The position numbers and the translations under genes are program-made. A DNA stretch of 20,516 bases from GW2011-AR15 sp964512765 (GTDB lineage: Archaea > Nanobdellota > Nanobdellia > Woesearchaeales > GW2011-AR15): NCBI GenBank assembly GCA_964512765.1, contig CAZEKF010000020.1:1-20516 (forward strand), written 5' to 3'. Shown here piece after piece: positions 14,683 to 20,516 of the stretch; within the stretch, counting starts at the first letter, position 1; each line of letters begins with the position of its first letter. Below the pieces are notes generated by a model, which saw nothing but the letters and a program-made list of their open reading frames with translations, was not told the origin of the DNA and ran no database searches.

Positions 14683-15423
14683 TTACTTTTTTTTACATAA
14701 AATAAGCATTCCAAAACAATTATCAGGAGATCCTCTTGAAATATGTTTATCATAATACTTTTTTAGATGGCTAAAATACTTTTTTACAAAACTAAATCTG
14801 TTTTTTAAAGGTAACAAGATTAAACCAACCCTCTTTAGGGTAATAAAAAAAGAATATTTTGGACCTTTTTTATGATAACCAAGAATTTTCTCAATCGAGA
14901 AATATGGATTAAGTGTTTTTTTGATCTTTCTTTCATCAAAATGTTGATAATGTTTTTTTGAAAGTTCTAAGTTTGTTGTTGGTACCGTAATAATAAACGT
15001 ACCTTTGCGGTCCAACAGTTTTGAAATTTTTTTCAAGAAAGAGAAGATTTCTTTTTTTGGAATATGTTCTAGCGTGTCAATTAATAAAATACAGCTAAAT
15101 TTACGGTCCGGTTTGAAGGATTCTATCTTTTGGTTAAAAAAAACTAGTTTTGGGTTAAATGCTTTTGCAAAGAGAATTGCTCTTTTTGAAATGTCGATAC
15201 CACTAATTCGTAAGTTTTCTTTTTTTAGTTCATAACATAATCTTCCATCTCCACATCCAATTTCTAAAATCCGTTGGTTTTCGAATGGACTAACATAAGA
15301 TTTTACTAAACTTAATTTAGACAAATATTCCAAATGATGGATATACTTGTATTCATCAATTTGTAAATCTAAATAATGATATGGAAATAAATAATCTCCT
15401 TCCTGTATTCTTTGTTTTAACAT
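14683..15423 (-). CDS. Class I SAM-dependent methyltransferase
   Basis: A 246-residue protein with the methyltransferase type 11/12 pattern: SAM-binding motif ILEIGCGDGRL near 52-62, acidic residue in SGIDISKRA near 74-82, and CILLIDTLEHIPKKE near 110-124 as motif IV. An added C-terminal part of about 70 residues has a hydrophobic stretch (VGLILLPL) and basic residues, suggesting contact with membrane or lipid-linked substrates. Its ATG is one base past the stop of the membrane-anchored protein gene upstream and has no Shine-Dalgarno, so translation is probably coupled. The neighbourhood suggests a glycan or lipid substrate (inference); an unrelated small-molecule substrate is possible. Confidence 0.85.
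   Translation of the reverse strand: MLKQRIQEGDYLFPYHYLDLQIDEYKYIHHLEYLSKLSLVKSYVSPFENQRILEIGCGDGRLCYELKKENLRISGIDISKRAILFAKAFNPKLVFFNQKIESFKPDRKFSCILLIDTLEHIPKKEIFSFLKKISKLLDRKGTFIITVPTTNLELSKKHYQHFDERKIKKTLNPYFSIEKILGYHKKGPKYSFFITLKRVGLILLPLKNRFSFVKKYFSHLKKYYDKHISRGSPDNCFGMLILCKKK
14687..14694 (+). terminator. Oligo-T terminator of the secreted protein gene
   Basis: A run of eight T begins seven bases after the stop codon on the plus strand. It is also the coding sequence for the C-terminal lysines of the convergent methyltransferase, so one tract serves both purposes. Confidence 0.5.
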
Positions 15424-15424
15424 T

Positions 15425-17227
15425 TTATTTTAATTTTTCAATAATAATAAATAAAGGCACACCTCTCTTTAAATCTATTTTTATTCCCTGTTCAATTAAC
15501 TCTTTACCTGTTTTTGTTATAAATTCATCATCAGTTCTAATTAGGTATTGATTTTCTTGGTTCACAGTCCACCATTCAGGGAACGAATTTATTCTTGGGT
15601 AGTATTCTACTCCAAAGAATGTGTAACTTCTTTCGAGATCCAGAATTAATGTACCATTCCAATCTTTTATTGAAGACATATAAACATATAGTTTTTTATT
15701 TTTTTCAACTGCACCAAGTCTTAGATCGCTTCTCCATGGAGACAAATAACTGCCTTTGGTTTTATACAATGAAAATAATAATAATGTTCTAGCAACATTT
15801 CCATCTTTATAATCTCCCATGAAAACTCCATTTTTTTTCTGTTGAGCAAATAGGTGGAAAATATTCTTTGATATCCAATAGTCAGCTCCTTTTTTTTTAA
15901 ATTCACTTTCTAAATAGATTGCACATTCAATGCTATCTGCGACACTGTCAGGGTTATGGGCAAATTCCTCTATGTTTTTCGATTTCAGATTTTCCAGACT
16001 TTCTTCAACAAAATCATATTCTATATCAGTAATATGATCATATAACAAATATGCGTTATGTATATAGCCCCAAGTGTCTGTACTATTTGCTAACCCATTT
16101 TTTTGAACCCAGAATCCATCTTCTTTTAACCCTTCTTCTTTGACAGTATCAAGCATGTATTGAATAGGCTTTTCAAAGACTGTAACGTTATGTCCACTTT
16201 CAGATAGTGCATAAAAAAATTCAACAACACCAGGAATTATTTCGTTTCCATGATCTCCTAAGTTAAATTCTTCATTTCGACAACCACTTAAATCTGACTT
16301 AATAAAGTTACAAAGATGTCCATTATTTTCTGAAATAACCTCAAAAAGATAAAAATTCAATATAGGTTCTCCTAAATCTAAAAAAGTTTCATTCCTTGAC
16401 ACGAGATACAATCTTGATAATGAAATTAATATTTCTCCATTAACTTCCGTATTTAAACTTGGTATGCAACCATAAGAGGTATTATAAGAGCAAAAGGAGA
16501 AAATAGTTTTAATTAGTCCAACTGATTTCGAATAACTTTCATGATTTTGTCCAAATAGTTCAATCAAAGGGAGATAACCATCTTTTACGGTTTCCGAAGC
16601 ACCAAATATCTGTTTATCTATATCATAGTTAATAACAGTATTTGAATTACTTATTTTGTCTTTATTCAAATCAACTACTGCAGGTAAACCTGAATCAGAT
16701 TTATAGAGACTGTCTAAATAAAACCATTTTTTTAGAGTAGCATAGTCTGTGTAGTTTGTATAATATGCAGACAACAATAAAAAGGGGTAAAAATCAGCAG
16801 CAGATTGTTCTGGTATGTATAAACGATATTCCGGACCCCAGTAAAGTTTATATGGAATTAAACCAGTTTCTTTATCTTCAAACGCCATCCAGCCTTTCTT
16901 GAATAAATTTAATCTATTAAAAGCTTCAGAAGAAAAGAAAGAATTTAGTTTTGCTTCTTGAAATAGATCCTCTTCTTTTTGATATCTCTCGTAATCTTCC
17001 ATTAAGAGATTAATAAGGATTAAATCTGGCTCAGAGAGAGCATCATAGTCAATACAAGAAAACATTTTACAAAATTGGTTTTTTAAGAGTCTGAATCCGA
17101 CATTACCTTTGTGCAGGATTTCTTCTTTAGCTATTAAAAATAAACACACACACACAAAACATACAACTAGAAAAAAGATTTTTTTTTTATGTACATCAAC
17201 AAAATTTTTCTTTTTTACCCCTATCAT
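15425..17227 (-). CDS. Membrane-anchored protein, possibly an alpha/alpha-toroid (six-hairpin) fold
   Basis: A 600-residue protein I do not recognise with certainty. A basic N-terminus is followed by one membrane segment (about 17-33, FFLVVCFVCVCLFLI); the rest is probably extracytoplasmic. The body repeats helix pairs with aromatic and acidic loops (LYIPEQSAADFYPFLLLSAYY, NLGDHGNEIIPGVVEFFYAL, STDTWGYIHNAYLLYD), which recalls six-hairpin glycosidases and glucuronyl epimerase-like proteins. The last 100 residues look beta-rich. At least six Asn-X-Ser/Thr sequons are present, consistent with N-glycosylation outside the cell. It heads a two-gene unit with the methyltransferase. Carbohydrate processing is a guess from fold impression and from nearby sugar-nucleotide genes; no catalytic residues could be assigned. 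Confidence 0.7.
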   Translation of the reverse strand: MIGVKKKNFVDVHKKKIFFLVVCFVCVCLFLIAKEEILHKGNVGFRLLKNQFCKMFSCIDYDALSEPDLILINLLMEDYERYQKEEDLFQEAKLNSFFSSEAFNRLNLFKKGWMAFEDKETGLIPYKLYWGPEYRLYIPEQSAADFYPFLLLSAYYTNYTDYATLKKWFYLDSLYKSDSGLPAVVDLNKDKISNSNTVINYDIDKQIFGASETVKDGYLPLIELFGQNHESYSKSVGLIKTIFSFCSYNTSYGCIPSLNTEVNGEILISLSRLYLVSRNETFLDLGEPILNFYLFEVISENNGHLCNFIKSDLSGCRNEEFNLGDHGNEIIPGVVEFFYALSESGHNVTVFEKPIQYMLDTVKEEGLKEDGFWVQKNGLANSTDTWGYIHNAYLLYDHITDIEYDFVEESLENLKSKNIEEFAHNPDSVADSIECAIYLESEFKKKGADYWISKNIFHLFAQQKKNGVFMGDYKDGNVARTLLLFSLYKTKGSYLSPWRSDLRLGAVEKNKKLYVYMSSIKDWNGTLILDLERSYTFFGVEYYPRINSFPEWWTVNQENQYLIRTDDEFITKTGKELIEQGIKIDLKRGVPLFIIIEKLK

Positions 17228-17254
17228 TTTCTATCATAATCAAATAGCTATTGG

Positions 17255-17264
17255 AATATAAATT
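17255..17264 (-). promoter_or_regulatory. TATA box of the membrane-anchored protein gene
   Basis: The minus strand reads AATTTATATT, centred about 33 bp from the ATG at 17227, which predicts a leader of only five or six bases and no Shine-Dalgarno. It lies in the 99-bp divergent intergenic region shared with the epimerase gene. Confidence 0.5.
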
Positions 17265-17294
17265 TATGTGAAACATATAAAAAATAATCAACAC

Positions 17295-17303
17295 ATTTAA
17301 ATT
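17295..17303 (+). promoter_or_regulatory. TATA box of the epimerase-dehydrogenase operon
   Basis: ATTTAAATT is centred 28 bp upstream of the ATG at 17327, with no Shine-Dalgarno between them, implying a leaderless transcript. The spacing equals that of the aromatic leader-peptide frame. Confidence 0.55.
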
Positions 17304-17326
17304 GGAAGTTTTTTTCTAATATATCT

Positions 17327-18247
17327 ATGAAATATATAGTCACTGGCGGTGCAGGCTTCATCGGAAGCCACATAGTAGATAGATTAGTTAGTCTCAAAAA
17401 AGAAGTCATAGTTATAGATGACCTTACAACGGGAGATGTTAACAATTTAGTCCAAATACAAGACAAAATTAAATTCATTAAAGGAAGCATTTTGGATCCT
17501 GATTTATTTGATAGAACAATACAAAAAAACGACATTATTTTTCATCAAGCAGCTGTCCCTTCTGTACAAAGATCAATCGAAAACCCTTATTTAACGAATA
17601 AAGTGAATATAGAAGGAACATTAACTTTACTTTTGGCTGCGAAGAAGAAACAAGTAAAAAGAGTCATTTTTTCTTCAAGTAGCTCAGTATATGGAGATAG
17701 TGAGACTCTACCAAAAAGAGAAAACATGTGTTCAAATCCGAAATCACCCTATGCATTATCAAAATTAGCAGGAGAAGAATACATGAAACAGTTCTATAGA
17801 CTTTATGGTTTGGAAACTGTGATTTTGCGATATTTCAATGTTTTTGGTCCAAACCAGAATCCTAACACAGAAAACTCGGCAGTAATACCTAAATTCATTA
17901 AATGCATGCTAACCAATAACATACCTGTTATTTTTGGGGATGGTCGACAATCAAGAGATTTTACGTTTGTTTCTAATGTTGTTGATGCGAACATTTTAGC
18001 AAGTGAATCTCGTGATGTAGCAGGTGAAATTTTTAACATTGCTTCTGGGCAGAGAATATCGTTATTAGATTTAGTGAAAAAATTGAATAATCTTTTTAAA
18101 AAAGAATTAACACCCCATCATAAAGAAGAGAGGAAAGGGGATGTAAAGCATTCTCTGGCTGATATTTCAAAAGCAAGAATGATAGGATATACTCCAAAAA
18201 TAACTTTTGAAGATGGGTTGAAAAAAACCATCGAGTTTTACAGGTGA
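17327..18247 (+). CDS. NAD-dependent UDP-sugar 4-epimerase (extended SDR)
   Basis: A 306-residue extended short-chain dehydrogenase: NAD loop TGGAGFIGSH (6-15), DDLTTG, HQAAVPSVQRS, SSSSSVYGD, the YxxxK pair in SPYALSKLAGEEY, RYFNVFGPNQNP and RDFTFVSNVVDAN. The GPNQNPNTENSAVIPKF stretch is close to UDP-N-acetylglucosamine 4-epimerases of the WbpP/TviC kind, so UDP-GlcNAc to UDP-GalNAc is the favoured reaction. UDP-glucose 4-epimerase is the alternative. It precedes an N-acetylhexosamine-type dehydrogenase by six bases, and such pairs make UDP-N-acetyl-hexosaminuronic acids for surface polysaccharides. The mRNA appears leaderless. Confidence 0.88.
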   Translation: MKYIVTGGAGFIGSHIVDRLVSLKKEVIVIDDLTTGDVNNLVQIQDKIKFIKGSILDPDLFDRTIQKNDIIFHQAAVPSVQRSIENPYLTNKVNIEGTLTLLLAAKKKQVKRVIFSSSSSVYGDSETLPKRENMCSNPKSPYALSKLAGEEYMKQFYRLYGLETVILRYFNVFGPNQNPNTENSAVIPKFIKCMLTNNIPVIFGDGRQSRDFTFVSNVVDANILASESRDVAGEIFNIASGQRISLLDLVKKLNNLFKKELTPHHKEERKGDVKHSLADISKARMIGYTPKITFEDGLKKTIEFYR

Positions 18248-18253
18248 AATTAT

Positions 18254-19618
18254 ATGATAAAAAAAATAGCAATTATTGGATTAGGCTATGTTGGGCTGCC
18301 TTTGGCCGCGTTATGTGCAAATAAGGGATTTGAAGTAATAGGATTCGATTTAAAAAAAGAAATTGTTGAGAAAACGAATAAAAGACATAGTCACATCAAG
18401 GATAAAAGAATACAAATTTCTTTAGATACTGCGGGAGATATATTGTTAGCAACCACAGATCCAAACCAACTTTCTGATTGCAATATTTTTATTGTATGTG
18501 TACCAACACCTATAGATAATAGGAAACAACCCGACTTATTACCTCTTAAAAAAGCAACAGAAACGATTTCAAAATATTTGAAAAAAGCAGATTTGGTGAT
18601 TATTGAATCCACAGTCTTTCCAGGAACTTGTGAAGAAATAGTGTTGCCCATTTTAGAAAATACTGGCTTGAAGGCAGGAACTGATTTTTATTTGGTTCAT
18701 TGTCCAGAGAGGATTAATCCAGGAGATGTCTTTTGGCATACCGAAAACATTCCAAGAGTAATAGGAGGAATTTCGAAAGAAGGTACAGATGAGGCTGCGA
18801 ATTTTTATGGTGAATTATTGGGTGGTTTGGTTTTCGATGTGCAGAACATTAAGAAGAAATTAAGACCAAAAATAATTCCAGAAGAATTAGGATATAGAAT
18901 CAATACAATGCCTCTCGGGAGTATAACTAAAATGAATTCTATTAGAGACGCAGAAGCAGTTAAAGCAATGGAAAACACAGTTAGAGATGTAAATATTGCT
19001 TTTGTTAATGAACTTGCAAAAATCAGTGACGTTTTGAATTTAGATGTTGTAGATATTATTAATGGAATGTCTACAAAACCTTTTGGAAAAGGCCCATTTT
19101 TCCCAGGGATAGGTGTCGGAGGGCACTGTATTGCCGTTGACCCAGAGTGGTTAAAAGCTGCATCAATGAAAGCAGGATTTTTTCCTAATTTAATTCAAAT
19201 GTCAAGAGACACCAACAATTCAATGCCAGATTATGCAGTTAATTTACTCAAAAAAAGACTCTTGAATGAATTTAAAGAATCGAAAATATGTGTTTTTGGT
19301 GTGACATATAAAGGAAATATTGATGACCCTCGCGAATCTCCCTTTTTTGAAGTCAAAAAAATTTTAGAGATAAACGAAATAGTTTTTGATGTATTTGACC
19401 CCTTATACACAGGTGAAAACACAGTTAACTCATTTGAAGAGGCCTTAAAAGATAAATTAGGAATTTTGTTAGTTACAGACCATAGTTTATTCAAAGAAAC
19501 GTTGATTCCAGAATACTTAAAGGAGCACGGTATTAAATTTGTTATTGATGGTCGTAACTGTTTAGATAAAAAAGGTATTGAAAAAGAGGGCATAATTTAT
19601 CAGGGATTGGGCAGATAG
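18254..19618 (+). CDS. UDP-N-acetylhexosamine 6-dehydrogenase (WecC/WbpO-like)
   Basis: A 454-residue nucleotide sugar dehydrogenase forming a uronic acid from a UDP-N-acetyl sugar. Motifs are GLGYVGLPLAALCANKGF near the N-terminus, VCVPTP, ESTVFPGTCEE, CPERINPGD, KAMENTVRDVNIAFVNELA and the nucleophile Cys in GVGGHCIAVDPEWL. The GGHCIAVDP form is that of WecC/WbpO/TviB enzymes and differs from GGSCFPKD in ugd. No UDP-GlcNAc 2-epimerase (wecB) is in the window; with the adjacent 4-epimerase, UDP-GalNAcA is a plausible product, while UDP-ManNAcA or UDP-GlcNAcA remain possible. The Shine-Dalgarno AGGTGA overlaps the epimerase stop, six bases before the ATG. It ends three bases from a convergent glycosyltransferase gene. 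Confidence 0.9.
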   Translation: MIKKIAIIGLGYVGLPLAALCANKGFEVIGFDLKKEIVEKTNKRHSHIKDKRIQISLDTAGDILLATTDPNQLSDCNIFIVCVPTPIDNRKQPDLLPLKKATETISKYLKKADLVIIESTVFPGTCEEIVLPILENTGLKAGTDFYLVHCPERINPGDVFWHTENIPRVIGGISKEGTDEAANFYGELLGGLVFDVQNIKKKLRPKIIPEELGYRINTMPLGSITKMNSIRDAEAVKAMENTVRDVNIAFVNELAKISDVLNLDVVDIINGMSTKPFGKGPFFPGIGVGGHCIAVDPEWLKAASMKAGFFPNLIQMSRDTNNSMPDYAVNLLKKRLLNEFKESKICVFGVTYKGNIDDPRESPFFEVKKILEINEIVFDVFDPLYTGENTVNSFEEALKDKLGILLVTDHSLFKETLIPEYLKEHGIKFVIDGRNCLDKKGIEKEGIIYQGLGR

Positions 19619-19621
19619 GTG

Positions 19622-20516
19622 TTAGAAAAATCTTTTTTTAATAATTAAAGGTAACTGTTTTAATATCTGAGAATGCGCCTTCAGAAATAATTTTACTCTT
19701 TCTTTTTTATTCTCTGCAGTTTTCAAGTTTCCTTTCTCATCACGAACAATAAAACAATTGAGAAAGGATTTGATTTCCAAGATAAAAGAAAAAGGCAGCC
19801 AAAACAATGGATAATGAAGGAGTTTAAATGTTCCAATGTTCTTTCTTGAAACAACGAAACTAGTTCCCCAGTTATCTTTTTTAATAGTCTGACCATGATT
19901 ATGTCGAAAAACCAATTTTTTACTTTTAAACACTTTGTGTCCTAACTTTTTTGTTCTCATACATAAATCTGTTTCTTCTGAAAAATAAGGTCTAAAAATT
20001 TCGTCAAAACCGCCCAGTGCACCCCATACACTCCTTTTAATAAAAAAAATTGCACCACAGATCATATCAACTTCGAAAGTAGGTTTTCTTGATTTAACAT
20101 ACGTTAAATAAGGTTGAGTAAATCCATTAAATTTTAAATTACAACCTGTCATTTGGATTTTGTCATCAGGTAAAATTAATTCACAACCAATAACGCCAAC
20201 TTTTTTTAAATTGGAAGATTCTTTTCTAAAAATGTTTAAAAAATCTTCATTTAAACAGAGAACATCATTGCTAATTAAACAATACCATTCAGCTCTAGAA
20301 TTTCTTGATTTAATTCCGTAATTGAATCCCCCAGAAAACCCCCTATTTTTATTCATAACAATTTTATTAAAAGGATATTTTTTAATTATTTTTACAGAAT
20401 TATCTTTACTACCGTTGTCAATTAGAGTTATATCTGAAAAGTTATCAAGTGAATTTTTGAACGAATCAACACATTTTTTTAAGATATTTTCTCCATTGTA
20501 ATTTAAAATGAACAAA
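19622..20516 (-). CDS. Glycosyltransferase family 2 (rhamnosyltransferase-like), N-terminus cut by window edge
   Basis: The frame stays open to the last base, and the visible protein begins FILNYNGENILKK. GT2 proteins usually start a few residues earlier (VSIIILNYNG), so roughly 5-10 N-terminal residues are missing. GT-A features are DNGSKDNS, NRGFSGGFNYGI, SNDV (the DXD-like position), MICGAIFFIKRSVWGALGGFDE and FSEETDLCMRTKKLGHKVF with the catalytic-type ED pair. This pattern is that of WbbL-like rhamnosyltransferases (COG1216), which act on lipid-linked or surface glycans. No transmembrane domain is clear, although the C-terminal part has a hydrophobic patch (YPLFWLPFSFILE). Donor and acceptor are unknown. 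Confidence 0.9.
   Translation of the reverse strand, partial: LFILNYNGENILKKCVDSFKNSLDNFSDITLIDNGSKDNSVKIIKKYPFNKIVMNKNRGFSGGFNYGIKSRNSRAEWYCLISNDVLCLNEDFLNIFRKESSNLKKVGVIGCELILPDDKIQMTGCNLKFNGFTQPYLTYVKSRKPTFEVDMICGAIFFIKRSVWGALGGFDEIFRPYFSEETDLCMRTKKLGHKVFKSKKLVFRHNHGQTIKKDNWGTSFVVSRKNIGTFKLLHYPLFWLPFSFILEIKSFLNCFIVRDEKGNLKTAENKKERVKLFLKAHSQILKQLPLIIKKRFF
19633..19639 (+). terminator. Oligo-T terminator of the epimerase-dehydrogenase operon
   Basis: Seven T residues begin 15 bases after the dehydrogenase stop, preceded by AGAAAAATC. The tract lies inside the 3' end of the convergent glycosyltransferase gene, whose final residues (KKRFF) are encoded on the other strand. Confidence 0.5.

Noticed and set aside
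17144..17156. Dinucleotide run (AC)6 that could cause phase variation in the membrane-anchored protein
   Set aside because: The run is short, encodes a natural Val-Cys stretch of the membrane segment, and nothing else suggests switching.

Overview
The window comes from a low-GC archaeon with compact genes, most likely a DPANN-type lineage such as Woesearchaeota or Pacearchaeota relatives (inference). The archaeal signs are TATA boxes about 26-28 bp upstream of predicted transcript starts, several apparently leaderless genes, Shine-Dalgarno sequences of the GGTGAT type (complementary to the usual archaeal 16S 3' end), a free-standing 5S rRNA gene with its own TATA box, oligo-T terminators, and a ribbon-helix-helix/nucleotidyltransferase fusion.

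Region 1 (1-9706, minus strand) is a ten-gene aromatic amino acid operon. In transcription order it encodes DAHP synthase, aroB, aroA, a trifunctional aroK-aroD-aroE fusion, aroC, chorismate mutase, a class I aminotransferase, tyrA, pheA, and the first codons of what looks like tyrosyl-tRNA synthetase. Genes overlap or sit only a few bases apart. Together they run from PEP and erythrose 4-phosphate through chorismate to Phe and Tyr, and then to Tyr-tRNA. The order aroB, aroA, aroK, aroD, aroE equals the domain order of the eukaryotic AROM polypeptide.

The most striking element is the leader of this operon (9494-9706). A TATA box lies 28 bp upstream of an ATG opening a 25-codon reading frame (9674-9597). 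The frame ends in SWLDYFAYFYFYFS and has 10 aromatic residues of 25. Its stop codon lies inside one arm of an RNA hairpin that competes with a longer downstream stem. This looks like a ribosome-sensed Phe/Tyr attenuator in an archaeon. Two TCGACAAA direct repeats sit upstream of the TATA box.

Region 2 (9773-10820) holds a 5S rRNA gene with its own promoter and T6 terminator. Next comes an RHH-nucleotidyltransferase gene, divergent from ugd. The two divergent TATA boxes flank a perfect 9-bp inverted repeat, which is a candidate operator.

Region 3 (10821-20516) concerns the cell surface and sugar nucleotides: UDP-glucose dehydrogenase, a large secreted protein with a Vps62-like domain and a thrombospondin type 3 repeat, a SAM methyltransferase, a membrane-anchored helical-toroid-like protein, an NDP-sugar epimerase with an N-acetylhexosamine dehydrogenase, and a truncated GT2 glycosyltransferase. 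No tRNA gene, CRISPR array, insertion sequence or phage gene was seen.
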